A DNA stretch of 64,000 bases from Rhinopomastus cyanomelas (GCA_013400115.1 VXBP01008913.1:186001-250000), one strand, 5' to 3'; counted from the first letter of the stretch, positions 33,227 through 44,644 are shown. Numbers and translations: made by a program. The notes: generated from the letters alone by a model not told the origin.

Positions 33227-33362
33227 GAATCCCAGAACATCAGGGATGGGACCTCCCAAGATCTTCTAGCCCAAGCCCCCCACCACAGCAGGACCACCTA
33301 GACCAAGTCGCAGAGGAGCATGTCCAAGTGGGTTTTAAACATCTCCAGAGAAGGAGACTCCC
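33227..33362 (-). mobile_element. CR1 fragment, main type
   Basis: Diverged tail (ACATCAGGGATGGGACCTCC) through to the GAGAAGGAGACTCC point. Confidence 0.8.
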
Positions 33363-34197
33363 AACAGACAACAGCAGAACCTACTCGAAGATGAAATAGT
33401 CCAAAACTCAAACTCAACCTGTCAGTCCAACTACCTTTAAAAATAACCTTCAGTAACAGTAAGAAAGGAAATTCAAAGCTGTTTGCTACAAGGTCTGCAA
33501 AGGCAGTAGGAAGGGAGGGCAGCATGTTTGCACCAGATGCTCCCCTACACAAGAATCCTGCTGACACAGGACTGTGGACCCCTCCTCCCACCCCCTGTGA
33601 TCCCATGTCATCTTCTAGCATCACCAGCGCTCCGCATGAGAAGGCCCTCCTTTCACTGCGAGTTCCTTCCTGCATCGGAAGGTTGTGATTCCTCCTCATG
33701 CAAAGCTGTTCTGCAGTCAAATATGTAGACTAGGAGGATCAACAGCAGAGCCACAACAAGACTTCTGCTCAAGTGGTGCAGCTGAAGACCTCAAGCCCAC
33801 TTCAAAGACGTTAGAAGTGAGGCTTGGAACAAAGTTCTTACCTTCACCTGGAAGCACTCGGGTCTCAGACCCAGCCTGCAGCCAGGTATTCCGCCAGGAA
33901 CTCTTATCTGATGCCTGAGCCTGCACCCCTGGATTTCCTGCAAGAGCATGAACGTGATCCCCAAATTCCCCTTTAGCAAGACACCCGCCAGTAGGTGTGT
34001 CTGCCCAAAGCAACTGTTCAAATCCATCCTCATTCTCTCCTCTGGAGCCACACTAGCTACTGGAAAATTCCCAGCACTACTTCAAAAGGTGTCTGCACAC
34101 CTACTACAGGAGGTAAAAGTGAAGGCAAAGCTTCCACGTGATGAGGAAGAGAGAGAGACACAAGGGCTGCCTCCCTGGAAGCTGGAACTTCAGAGGC

Positions 34198-34425
34198 AAT
34201 CACAGAGCATTAGGGACTGGAAGGGACCTCGAAAGATCATCTAGTCCAGTCCCCCCACCACAGCAGGATCACCTAGATCCAGTCACACAGGAACATGCCC
34301 AGGTGAGTTTTAAACACCTCGGAGAAGGAGACTCCACAGCCGCCCTGGGCAGCCCCTTCCAGGGCTCTGGCACCCTCACTGTGCAGAAGTTCCTTCTCAG
34401 ACTGATGTGGAACCTCCTGTGTTAC
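34198..34425 (-). mobile_element. CR1 fragment, main type
   Basis: Tail, inner segment and the start of the RT end, truncated after GGAACCTCCTGTGTTA. Confidence 0.9.
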
Positions 34426-34647
34426 AAGGACAAAGACTCCTCAAAGCTTTTCTTTCTGGATGCTGGAACAGGAGAGCATGTTTGCACATACCATTCAACA
34501 GCTCGTTTGTTTTCAGTGGTTCTTCAGACTGGTGAAAGTGGCACTACCAAGGGAGAAATGAATTTCTCCTTCATTTTCAGTCAACGTTATCAAAAAGCTT
34601 CAACATTACAAAGATGAATTTACCCAGGATTGCTTCTGTCCCTGCTT

Positions 34648-35200
34648 ATCACAGAACTATAGAACATTAGGGATCAGAAGGGACCTCCAAAGATCATCCA
34701 GTCCAATCCCCCTGCCACAGCAGGATCCCCAAATCCAGTCGCACAGGAAGGTGGTCCCTTGTAACCCTCACTGATTCTATGACTTGGTCCAGGTGGTCCT
34801 GCTGTGGCAGGGGGATTGGACTAGATGATCTTTCAAGGTCCCTTCCAATCCCTAAGGAGTCTATGATTCTAGGTTTGAAACGTCTTCAGAGAAGGAGACT
34901 CCACAACCCCCCTGGGCAGCCCGTTCCAGGGCTCTGTCACCCTCACTGGGAACAAGGTCCTTCTTATATTGATGTGGAACCTCCTGTGTTCCAGCTCACA
35001 CCCATTGTCCCTTTAGTAGATGCCCCTGAGCAGAGCCTGGCTCCATCCTCCTCACACCCACCCTTCACATATTGATCAACATTCATGGGGTCACCCCTCA
35101 GGCTCCTTTTCTCCCAGCTCCAGAGCCCCAGCTCCCTCAGCCTCTCCTCATCAGGGATGTGCTCCCCTCCCTCCATCATCTTTGTGGCTCCGTGCCCTGC
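34648..35200 (-). mobile_element. CR1 fragment, main type, interrupted by a plus-strand CR1
   Basis: 34648-34750 is the tail up to CAGTCGCACAGGAA. The element resumes at 34872 with GGTTTGAAACGTCTTCAG and runs to about 35200. The interruption contains the plus-strand copy 34782-34872. About 12 bp of the host element are missing at the join. Confidence 0.85.
34782..34872 (+). mobile_element. CR1 3' tail nested in a minus-strand CR1
   Basis: TTGGTCCAGGTGGTCCTGCT to GAGTCTATGATTCTA, in the opposite orientation to the element it splits. It should be the younger of the two. Confidence 0.8.
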
Positions 35201-35884
35201 AAGACGGCTTCTTCCCTCCCTGTTCCTTTACAGCTCCCGACGAGGAGCTGGGATTAAGAAGGAGCGCGGCAACGGCTGTGATGGGCAGTGAGGACTCTTG
35301 TTTCCCACAAGTGTTTAGCCCTCCTGTAAATAGTCCCAGTCCCCACCATAAGGGCAAGAGCTCCTGGTCTTGTGCCGCCGGAACCTCCACGAAGCGTCGA
35401 GGCCGAAAGACGTGAGAACCGGCCAAGAGCCCGCCGAAGGACTTCTGGCCGCATAGCTTCCCTTTTTGGGCCCACGGTGGACGCGCGTCCCAGACAGGCT
35501 TGAGCGCGCGCCAGGGCTCTTCGTTTTGCGGTCGGGCTTTTAATCTGTTCCAGACCTTTTCAGTCAAAATGCTCAAGGGGCAGGGAAGGGGGGGGAAGAA
35601 GAACATGTGGGCTCTTCTGATCCAGAGTGATGGCACATGGAGACAAGCTGCTAGCTGCTGCTGAGCTTGAAGGAGCTTCTCACTGAAATCTGAAGTTGTC
35701 CCAACTGTGTTGTGGGTTATGTTTGGGTCGCTCGAGCCAAGGAAATACAAAACCCTGTTCCTGTTGCTTTCTCGCTCGTGACCTCCTTAAGTCACTCCAG
35801 CAGAAAAGGAAATCATCGCTTCGAGGGCGCTCACCTACCGAACCTTGCGTTTCTTTGCCACATGGAGATCCTCAACAAGTACAA

Positions 35885-36237
35885 GCTGGAACAGAGGAGG
35901 TTCCACAACAGTATCAGAAGGAACTTCTTCCAAGTGGGGATGACAGAGCACTGGAAGAGGCTGCCCAGGGGGCTTGTGGAGTCTCCTTCTCTGGAGATGT
36001 TTAAAACCCACTTAGATATGTTCCAGTGTGACTTGGTTTAGGTGGTTCTGCTGTGGCAGAGGGATTGGACTGGATGATCTTTCGAGGTCCCTTCCAATCC
36101 CTAACAACTCTATGACCTTTCGAGGTCCCTTCCAATCCCTAATGACTCAATGATCTTTTGAGGTCCCTTCCAATCCCTAACAACTCTATGACCTTTCGAG
36201 GTCCCTTCCAATCCCTAAGGTACTGTGATGCTGTGTG
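35885..36237 (+). mobile_element. CR1 fragment with fourfold 38-bp tail repeat
   Basis: RT C-terminal remnant, then a tail whose last 38 bp (GATCTTTCGAGGTCCCTTCC, then AATCCCTAACAACTCTAT) is repeated. Copies begin at 36076, 36114, 36152 and 36190, exactly 38 bp apart, with few differences. Confidence 0.9.
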
Positions 36238-36239
36238 AA

Positions 36240-37244
36240 TCTCTACGTTAATACAGTCGACCTGCCTCTTCTACCTGCAAGAGGCAGCGCTGATTCTCCA
36301 AAGGACTGCTTCCTCTCCAGCCTTGTGTCACTTGTATTAATGAATCATGAAGCTGCAAACTCCCCACACGCTCCTCCTGCAGGACCCGGCCAGGTCCAAG
36401 CGGTGCTAGAGCCAGCAGGGCCGTCTGCCAAAGCTGAGAACCTTCAGAGCACGCCCCACCTTCGGGCTCCAGCGGCGCAGTGGTTCGACCTGCCCGCACG
36501 CTGGCGAGTGGCTCGTGAAAGCCCTGTGACCACGGGGTGTTTTCCGCAGGAGCGAGCGGATGTTTAAAGCCAAAGCCCTGCAAAACAGAGCGGCTGCAAA
36601 CGTCTCCCAGCCGCTTCAGGGAAACAAAGCGGCGCGGTGCCTGCTGCCTTCTGCAGCTCTGTGTTTATATGGCATTCACGGAGTTAATGCCTCTCCCAGA
36701 AGGGGCCCACAGTTGTTGTCAGGTCAACCCCTGCAAAGCTTCAAAGGCTTCGCGTCCCCCCGGCCTGACCTACTCAGTGATCTGCACGCTGCTTTCATTT
36801 AGCTGCACCGCGTCCAAAACCAAAGCCTGAACACACCGCAGTGGTCTCCTCTTCCCTGTTTGTTCCACCCACCCCTACTGGTTTTTTTCCACGGCTCTGG
36901 AAAGAGGAACCAACATCCAAAGGAGCTGAACACAGCACGTTGTTGGGAAAACAACTCGAGGGTTAGACGCGTAGGTCATGGCTAACACCATGAAGTACAA
37001 CAGACCAACAGCTCGGGCAACCTAAGAAACGAGTTGAGAGTCACTCAGTGTTCTACGGTATCGCTGTTTGGAGTCATCGGCACCAGCACCGGTGCATCCT
37101 TCAGAACGTGACACGGAGCGATGATGCCACAGCTCCTTTGGTGAAGACTCACACCTAGACCCCGTGACCCCTAATTTAGGTTCCCGTTTCCATAGAGGTT
37201 TTCTTTCCTTTTGGTTTTTTGTAGAAATATTATCTAGAAATAAT
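36240..37244. other. CR1-free block in YAP1 intron 4
   Basis: About 1 kb of unique DNA with CpG-containing stretches (CAAAGCGGCGCGGTGCC) and TCF/LEF-like CTTCAAAGGC near 36738. No gene recognised. A candidate for conserved non-coding DNA only because it lacks CR1 in a CR1-dense intron. Confidence 0.3.
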
Positions 37245-37345
37245 GTTGAATAGTTTCAGCTGGAAGAGACCTTCAAGATCATTAAGCCCAACCATTTCCT
37301 AGCCCTACCAGCACAACTAAACTCTGTTCCCAAAGGTTACGCAGC
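37245..37345 (-). mobile_element. CR1 3' tail, older type
   Basis: TTCAGCTGGAAGAGACCTTC and CATTAAGCCCAACCATTTCC fit a diverged older CR1 tail. Confidence 0.6.
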
Positions 37346-37470
37346 CCTCACCCCACAGAAATGATGATTAGCCTAGAAAGAACAAAGCTTCTAATTCCTC
37401 TCCCCTCTATGCTTCATAGAATCGCAGAACATTGGAGGTTTCTAATTCTGGGGTTCTGAACTAGAGAGAC

Positions 37471-37556
37471 TCACAGGACATCAGGGATTGGAAGGGACCT
37501 CGAAAGATCATCCAGTCCAATCCCCCTGACACAGCAGGATCCCCTGGACCAAGTCA
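37471..37556 (-). mobile_element. CR1 3' tail, main type
   Basis: ACATCAGGGATTGGAAGGGA to CAGGATCCCCTGGACCAAG. Confidence 0.85.
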
Positions 37557-37640
37557 CAGAGTCAGTCAGGGTTAGAAGGGACCACAGGACCATCCAGTTC
37601 CAACTCCCCTGCCTTGGGCAGGGTCACCCCACCCTAGATC
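37557..37640 (-). mobile_element. CR1 3' tail, older type
   Basis: GTCAGGGTTAGAAGGGACCA and CTTGGGCAGGGTCACCCCA, directly abutting the main-type tail. It matches the type at 61555-61885. Confidence 0.7.
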
Positions 37641-37878
37641 AAGCAGTAATTATGATGATTTGATAATGTCCTCTTCAGGATCACACAAAGGAAAGTAACT
37701 ATTTTTGTTAAGGAATTAAAAAGTCTGTGGTCAAGTTTTGCAGTTATAAAGGGAAGAGTGGAGCTTGGCTGAACCTGTCTCTGGAGAAGTAACTTTTCAG
37801 TGCCACCAGCTTGGGGAACTCTACAGCAAAAGAACACCCCTTGACATCAGAAACTTTGGTGACAAACTCCTACAAGAT

Positions 37879-38055
37879 AGAATCACACAATCATTCAGGT
37901 TGGAAAAGACCCCGGGATCATCATGTCCAATCACCTTCAAGTTCACCCCTAAAGCAGACCCCCCAACACTACATCTAAGGGTCTTTTAAACTCGTCCAGG
38001 GATGGGGACTCAACCACCACCCTGGGCAGTCCAGTCCAGGGCCTGNCTTGCTCAT
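37879..38055 (-). mobile_element. CR1 fragment, second type, ending at N 38046
   Basis: TTCAGGTTGGAAAAGACCCC through CCCTGGGCAGTCCAGTCC. The element breaks off at a single N, so its 5' end may be lost in an assembly gap. Confidence 0.85.
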
Positions 38056-38253
38056 GTCCTCTGGAAGATAAACCTTGACTAAGATAACCCTTAATCCTTG
38101 TTTTCAAAAAGAATGCCTTAAGCAAGGTCTCTCTCTACTCCAAGTTTAAAGCTACTCTAAGTCTACGACAGAGAGGTTTCCGACGACGCCCGCAAGAGCC
38201 AAGCTGAGCGAACGGAAGCGAATCAAAAAGTCTGAAGCGAGAGGAACTTTTAC

Positions 38254-38367
38254 CAAAGCGTGGGTCAAGCCTTGGGTCTAGCCAAGATGTGGTCTTGTTC
38301 TTATGGTTTATGTAGTAAATTTCTCCATCCTGGGTCATAGCTTGTTCCCATCCATCGGGGAGTGGGC
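38254..38367 (-). CDS. YAP1: YAP1 exon 4: second WW domain
   Basis: 114 bp. The acceptor TATATTGCAG precedes GC, completing a glycine codon from exon 3. It encodes PLPDGWEQAMTQDGEIYYIN, then HKNKTTSWLDPRLDPRF, and one G of the next alanine codon. This is a full WW domain: both signature tryptophans (GWEQ and TSWLDP), the IYYINH strand and the final proline are present. It is a multiple of three and in mammals is the exon whose inclusion makes YAP1-2 rather than YAP1-1. WW domains bind PPxY partners such as LATS kinases and AMOT. Confidence 0.98.
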
Positions 38368-38980
38368 CTGCAATATAGAAGGAAGGAGTTGATGGCGAGC
38401 TCTGGTTTGCTCCGGCCAAAATCGTTCGAAAAAGATATATCCCCACATTTGACAAACAAGACAGTACATGAACCAGAGGGGTCTTGAGTCTGACACTCCT
38501 GGGCTAAGGGCGAAGAAGCGGCGGAACAGCTTTTGTTTAGGATTTGGAGTGGAATTTCACACCTGGGTTGCCTTTCTGACACTCCCTTTGGCCGCGGCAC
38601 AACACCGGCGGTAAGTCAAGCCGGCCAGAACGAAGCCAGCGTGAGCACCAGGATAAAGCCAAGGACATTCCAGCTCTTACAGGAAAACTCACGTAGTGCT
38701 GAAGACCCAACAGCAGCACTAAGGTAAAGCTGATGAGACCCTCAAACGTTCCCTGGTCCTTCTCAAACCAAGCGACAGAGCTACTTCTTCCGTCACCTCA
38801 TGGCGTGACTTTCTGTGGAAGCGTGAAAGGCTCAAGCAAGCGAGGACACAAACCTGAAGCACAGGAGGTGAACAAGAAACGACAAAGCAAAGGCAAGGAG
38901 ACACCAGGAGCAGACACTGAGACACGGCGCCACAAACAGCAGCGTTTGGGAAGCGCAGACAGGGAAACCCGCGTTCAGGA

Positions 38981-39032
38981 GTCACAGAACATGAGGGACT
39001 GGAAGGGACCTCCAAAGAGCCTCTAGGTCAAG
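38981..39032 (-). mobile_element. CR1 3' tail, main type
   Basis: CATGAGGGACTGGAAGGGAC and CCTCTAGGTCAAGGG. Tail only. Confidence 0.7.
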
Positions 39033-39482
39033 GGAGGGAGGTGATGATGTCCTGGAGCCCAGAGCTGATGGCTGAACAGACAGTCATGAGGTGTGTTTAT
39101 GTTCCAGGAGCAGCTGTCAAGAAAAGCACCTTTTACCACTAGATGGTTTGCAAACCACTTGTCCCCATCTCTCTATGATTGCAGACGTTCTTCTGCATTT
39201 TGGGCTGAAAACTATTCCTGGAGTCAGATTCACCTGGTCTGACAGGTGCCTGACAAATGTTTGTGTTTCTGAATTCAAGCAGTCACACAGACACAGCCTT
39301 CTGGAAGTATCTCCATTAGATCCAGGAAGATCTGCTTCTGTTTCTTTAGATTTAAGTCTAATCCTAAGATGATAAAAGCAGAAGACTCACTGCAAATATG
39401 CAGAGTGTAGAAGAAACTGGAAAAAGACCTGCTGCAGAAAGCCACCGTAATTCACACTCTCCTTCCACCCTTCCTCGGTGCA

Positions 39483-39958
39483 GGATCACAGAACATTAGG
39501 GGTTGGAAGGGACCTCAAAAGATCAAGCAGTCCAATCTCCCCACCGCAGCTGGATCTCCTACATCAAGTTGCACAGGAACACATCCAGGCAGGTTTGAAA
39601 TGTCTCCAGAGAAGGAGACTCCACAACCCCCCTGGGCAGCCCCTTCCAGGGCTCTGGCACCCTCACTGTGAAGAAAGTCCTTCTCATATTGATGTGGAAC
39701 CTCCTCTGCTCCAGCTGACACCCACTGCCCCTTGTCCTATCATTAGATGACAATGAGCAGAGCCTGGCTCCATCCTCCTGACACCCACTCTTTCCATATT
39801 TATCAACATTAATGAGGTCACCCCTCAGGCTCCTCTTCTCCAAGCTCCCTCAGCCTTTCCTCATCCGGGAGATGCTGCACTCCCTTCATCAACTCTGTGT
39901 CTCTGCACTGGGCTCTCTCCAGCAGCCCTGTGTCCTTCTGGAGCTCAGGGACCCAGTG
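39483..39958 (-). mobile_element. CR1 fragment, main type
   Basis: About 475 bp with tail, complete RT C-terminal remnant (minus frame 39559-39843) and upstream segment to GTGTCCTTCTGGAGCTCAG. Among the best preserved copies here. Confidence 0.9.
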
Positions 39959-41637
39959 TATCATGACACACTAGCAAAAGCCACCTGGTTGCGAGGCCTG
40001 AACCAACAGACCATCTGTACAACTACAGATACACCAAGTATGTGCAAACACCTTGGTTCCAACACACGAGATCCAGGTACATCAACCAAAACACGTGTGA
40101 GTCTGTCTGAGAAACATCTCAAGTACCTCCTATAGCCACATTCAAAGCTCTTTGTGCTCAAGTGAGGTTGTTGGAGAACTCAGCTGTCGGAGCTAAATGG
40201 TTCTGAGTGAGGAAAACAGTCATCCACTGGATGTCTCCTCCTCAACCGTAACGCTCACGAGCTTTAAACGCTCTGCACAAGTAACAAGGGCACTTCAGCT
40301 TCATCCAAGACCAGCGAACAGAAATGGTGAGAGCAACACCACCGCAAGATACTCATGGATCTGGACATCTCCACAGTGGAACAGGACTTTAGAGCTGGGG
40401 CACAGTCAAACTCCCCAGCTATCCAAGTGTAGAAGACAATGAAGAACCACCATCCAGTTTTAGCACAAAGAAGATAAGCCAAAGCAAAGGAGGCTGTTTG
40501 CTCTGCTCTTCAGATGAGTCCCTGCAAAAACACTGCTGCAGGTTTCCTGGGACATATTTACAGTCAATATAATCACAGGTATTATATTTTCAGTTTGGAG
40601 CCTGAGACTTTGATTGCCTTGGATCGTGACTTCCTGAGCTCCAACAGGACTCATCTGTTTCACTATAATCCAAGCTCTTGGCCAGCAGGAAGCCTGACCG
40701 GCTTCCCCGCTCTGATACGCAGTCCTGAGCCGCCCGCGTTGGTCACGGCCGTGAGCCTTGCAGTGTTGTCTGGAGCAACAGCAGACACACACAACACACA
40801 ACCAGACAGTGGGGAAATAAATACAACACGAACCTCAGCGACAGACAGACGGTGACAAAGCAGAGGGAAGCGCCCAGCAGAGCAACCAGCGCGGCACCGG
40901 GTCCGTCTGCTTGCTCTCTGCGTCGCCGGGACACACCAGACAGACCCTGCAGCAAGCACAAGCTCACTCCACTGCTGCTGGTGGCCCTCTGACCCAGAGG
41001 GGCTGGAGAACACCTTCCTGTTCCAGGAAGAGACACCCAGCCTCCTCAGCTAGAGGAACAATCATGAACCTATAGGAAATGAAGAAGCCCCGAATGTCTC
41101 TGCTTGTGAACAAGGTCTTCTAGGTGTTTGCTTTATGCTTCCTTCTTTTAGTCTTTGTGTTTTTGTTTCTGCTCTGCAGGGACACAGGGGAAAACAACAG
41201 GCAGTGATGGGGAATGCAAGTGGGGGGACACCAACTCCAGGAAGCGAGTGAAGGCGAGGCAGAAGAACACCGCAGAAGCACAAAAGCTTTAATGCAAAGT
41301 GGCTCTAACTCGGTGGGAGTTCCGGCCTTCGGCAGGTGAACCCCACTCTCAGTCAGAAGACATCAGGCACAAATTCTGCTGATCCAAACATCTGCAGCAT
41401 GGGTTTGGAAGGAAATGAAGGCACACACCACAGAACGACAGGACACTTTCTCTTGACATCACTACTGTACAAATTCTTTACCCTCACGTATCGCCCTCTT
41501 TGCCTGATGCTTGAAGCATCAACAGGTCTGAAGTTTAACACCAGGACAACTAAGACCTGGACTCTCTTCCCCACCCCTTCAAAGAAAACAGCTTGGTGTG
41601 CTGACCCAACCATCTCCAAGAGACAAATTTTGCTTAC

Positions 41638-41753
41638 CTGATGCTGAGTTCATGATGTTCTGCTGCACAGAAGGGCTGGTGGGAGCCGTAACGTTCATCT
41701 GGGAGAGCATGGCCTTCCTCGGGTCTTGCCAGGTTGTTGTTTGATCGATGTGA
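41638..41753 (-). CDS. YAP1: YAP1 exon 3: second half of WW1 and linker
   Basis: 116 bp. The acceptor TTTTGTCGTAG precedes T, completing an asparagine codon from exon 2. It encodes HIDQTTTWQDPRKAM, the C-terminal half of the first WW domain with its second tryptophan, then LSQMNVTAPTSPSVQQN and IMNSAS, leaving one G for exon 4. The WW1 N-terminal half (exon 2) is not in the window. The first exon-2 base needed (AA of the Asn codon) cannot be checked. Confidence 0.97.
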
Positions 41754-41992
41754 CTACGACAAAACAGAGCCAGAGTCAGGGCGGTCACGCGTTCACAGCA
41801 CAGAAAGTTCAGCAGCAACAGATTAAGCCAGCAGCGTCCAACACCAAGCAAGAGCTGTTTGGGTTCCTTCCAAGCATCAGAGAGTGTCACAGTCTGAAAC
41901 ACTCAGGTCATCAGCACTTTCCCAACCAACAGCTGCAGTGACCACAGCTAGAGCAACGGTGAGATAAGGCTCAACATGAATATTACAGTCTA

Positions 41993-42076
41993 GTCACAGA
42001 ACCACGGAACATCAAGGATTGGAAGGGACCTCAAAAGACCATCCAGTCCAATCCCCCTGGCACAGCAGGATCACTT
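41993..42076 (-). mobile_element. CR1 3' tail, main type
   Basis: ACATCAAGGATTGGAAGGGA to CCCCCTGGCACAGCAGGATC, tail only. Confidence 0.85.
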
Positions 42077-42116
42077 AATCATCTGCTGACCTGCCTACGT
42101 ATCTACCATGAGTGGG

Positions 42117-42455
42117 TGTCACAGTATCACAGTGCATGAAGGACTGGAAGGGACCTCGAAGATCATCCAGTCCAATCCTCTTGCCAGAGTAGGATCCCCT
42201 AGTTCAAGTCGCACAGGAACATGGCCAGGCAAGTTTTAAACGTCTCCAGAGAAGGAGACTCCACAACACCCCTGGGCAGCCCCTGCCAGGGCTCTGTCAT
42301 CCTCACCATGAAGAAGTTCCTTCTCATACTGATGTGAAACCTCCTGTGTTCCAGCTCACACCCACTGCCCCTTGTCCTATCATTAGCTGACACTGAAAGG
42401 AGACCAGCTCCATCCTCCTGACACCCACCCTTCATATATTTATAAACTTTAAGGA
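42117..42455 (-). mobile_element. CR1 fragment, main type
   Basis: Tail, then RT C-terminal remnant (minus frame 42199-42435) to GACACCCACCCTTCATAT. Confidence 0.9.
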
Positions 42456-43030
42456 GGTCTCCTGTGGCACCAGTGCTGGATGCTGTGCCCCTGAACGAAA
42501 CATTCTCTTCCTTTTCTTGTTGCTTAATGACTTGTGATTCTTAAATGTGACTTTGGAGTGTTTCAAGCCAAGGCAGTTATGTCTGGAATTTCAAGCACAG
42601 CCCCATAACTTGTCGTGGTGAGTATGTACTCAGTGGCTAGGGAGTTGTAATGAACTGCACAGCGAGTCATCACCAGCCTTCCCAAACTTTCTGTGCACGG
42701 ACCACGTCCCTGGATTATTGAAGGGACGACTTCCCTCGCCGCTGACAACTGAACGGTCTCTCTGTGGTCACTGAAGTAGCCAGTCACACTAAAGCAGCGA
42801 CACAGAAGTGAAGAGCAGCTGCTCTGGAACTTCATACAAAAATATGAGGACAGCTGGACTGTCAAGTAACCCAACCACCCAACTACAGAACCGGAGTACA
42901 ACGGGAGCACGGAGTCACCTGCTTTGAAACAGCCAGAAAGGGGATTCAGTGCTGTCATTCACAACACTACTCAGCTCAACGGAACTACCAAAGTGTAAAG
43001 AAGGAGAACTTCACCCTTTTGAGTATGTGA

Positions 43031-43903
43031 AGGCATCCTGGGGTGGTTAGCAGACCAAGAGAGGTTCTCCTCCTCATCTACTCTGCTCTGGTGAGACCAC
43101 ATAGAATCATCAGGGATTGGAAAGGACCTTGAAAGATCCCTTGGCATGAAGTCATAGAATCATAGAATCATCAGGGATTGGAAGGGACCTCAAAAGATCC
43201 CTTGGCATGAAGTCATAGAATCATCAGGGCTTGGAAAGGACCTCGAAAGATCCCTTGGCATGAAGTCATAGAATCATAGAATCATCAGGGCTTGGAAAGA
43301 TCCCTTGGCATGAAGTCATAGAATCATAGAATCATCAGGGATTGGAAGGGACATCTAGTCCAATTTCCCTGCCAGAGCAGGAGCACCTAGATCAAGTCAC
43401 CTGAAATCTTGTTTCCACTTCTGGGCTCCTCAGTTCTAGAAGGACACAGAGCTGCTGGACAGAGCTCAGCACACAGCCATTAAGATGATGAAGGGAGTGG
43501 AGCATCTCCCTGATGAGGAAAGGCTGAGGGAGCTGGGTCTCCTGAGCTGGGAGAAAGGAGACTGAGGGGTGACCCCATGAGTGTTGATAAATATGTGAAG
43601 AGTGGGTGTCAGGAGGATGAAGCCAGGCTCTGCTCAGGGACATCTAATGATAGGACAAGGGGCAGTGGGTGTGAGCTGGAACAGAGGAGCTTCCACATCA
43701 ATGTGAGAAGGAACTTCTTCACGGCAAGGGTGACAGAGCCCTGGAAGGGGCTGCTCAGGTTGGGTTGTGGAGTCTCCTTCTCTGGAGAAATTTAAAACTA
43801 ACCTGGCCATGTTCCTGTGTGACTGGATCTAGGGGATTCAACTGTAGCAAGGGAATTGGACTGGATGATCTTTCGAGGTCTCTTCCAATCCCTAATGTTC
43901 TGT
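43031..43903 (+). mobile_element. CR1 element, main type, split by a minus-strand insertion
   Basis: 43031-43100 carries the 5'-ward segment ending GGTGAGACCAC. The element resumes at about 43403 (CTGAAATCTTGTTTCCAC) and reads to the tail end TAATGTTCTGTGA. Between them lies the minus-strand tail array 43101-43402. The RT remnant still reads over 43577-43795. Rejoined, it would be among the longer main-type copies here. Confidence 0.85.
43101..43402 (-). repeat. CR1 tail repeated five times, nested in a plus-strand CR1
   Basis: The motif CATCAGGG recurs at 43108, 43169, 43222, 43283 and 43333 (spacings 61, 53, 61, 50). Each unit is a complemented tail plus CCCTTGGCATGAAGTC. The 8-bp difference equals one TCATAGAA octamer; the 50-bp unit lacks 11 bp (AGGACCTCGAA). 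The last unit continues into CCCTGCCAGAGCAGGAGC. Confidence 0.9.
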
Positions 43904-43904
43904 G

Positions 43905-44150
43905 AACAGAGGGAAAGAGCTGAAACTGCCAGAGGAGGGTTTGGCTTTAGGAAGCCCTTCCTCACAGAAAGGGTAATCACACTCAGCTGGACAGGACTGC
44001 CCAGGGCAGTGATGGAGTCCCCCATCCCTGGAGGTGTTAAAGGACAGACTGGATGTGACCTTTGGTGCCCTGATCTGGCTTATGTCACGGTGTCAGGTCA
44101 CAAGCTGGGCTTCATGATCTTAGAGGTCTTTTCCAGCCTCAGTAATTACA
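43905..44150 (+). mobile_element. CR1 fragment, older type
   Basis: TTTAGGAAGCCCTTCCTCAC, CCCATCCCTGGAGGTGTTAA, and tail GAGGTCTTTTCCAGCCTCAG. It lies directly after the main-type tail. Confidence 0.75.
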
Positions 44151-44644
44151 AAGCAGCATAGAGGCTTTAAAAATGGTTGTATTATATATAGACACATACA
44201 TGTGCACACACAGACACACGTGTCTTACCCTCCCCAAACATGCAATCAACCAATTCCAGGTCAGTGAGTTACAGCCACACTGCAGCAGGGTGACAGCACA
44301 GAGGCAGGAATGCCACTGGCACAAACCACGATGGCACTGAACAAAGCCCTACTTTGTCTGCATGGGGTAACTACTGCCAGGTCTGCCTTGTGCATAGGAA
44401 ACCCCCCCAATTACTGCAGCACTAATTAGAACAGCGTCACTGCCACGGTGGTTTCCACAACACAGCTCATCTAACACAGGTACCACGGAGCGCACACTGG
44501 GGCTGTGGTTCCAGGAGTCGGGTCCACGGAGAAGCACGCCACGCGCAGCAGGGCTTCTGTAGTTCCTTTTTAACCTGGTTATTTATAAAACGGGGCACAA
44601 GGCACTGAAGGCTGCCCTGTACATACTGAACTACACCAGACATG

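Larger units (their letters stand above)
26899..38253 (-). other. YAP1: YAP1 intron 4 (11355 bp)
   Basis: Donor TTTG|GTAAAAG at 38254/38253, acceptor AG at 26899-26900. Holds about 20 CR1 fragments, the 73-bp array (30477-31293), and single N at 29177 and 38046. CR1-free stretches 26900-27247, 27690-28080, 28155-28576, 28656-28910, 29563-29957, 30041-30476, 32134-32427, 32890-33226, 33363-34197 and 35200-35884 show nothing coding. Confidence 0.95.
38368..41637 (-). other. YAP1: YAP1 intron 3 (3270 bp)
   Basis: Donor TCAG|GTAAGC at 41638/41637 and acceptor AG at 38368-38369. It holds only two CR1 fragments (38981-39032 and 39483-39958). The stretches 38368-38980, 39033-39482 and 39959-41637 contain no recognised gene. 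Confidence 0.95.

Noticed and set aside
42563..42958. 131-codon minus-strand frame in intron 2
   Set aside because: No recognisable protein family and not a YAP1 exon. The phrase CCCAAACTTTCTGTGCACGG recalls an old DNA-transposon end, but the match is too weak to call.
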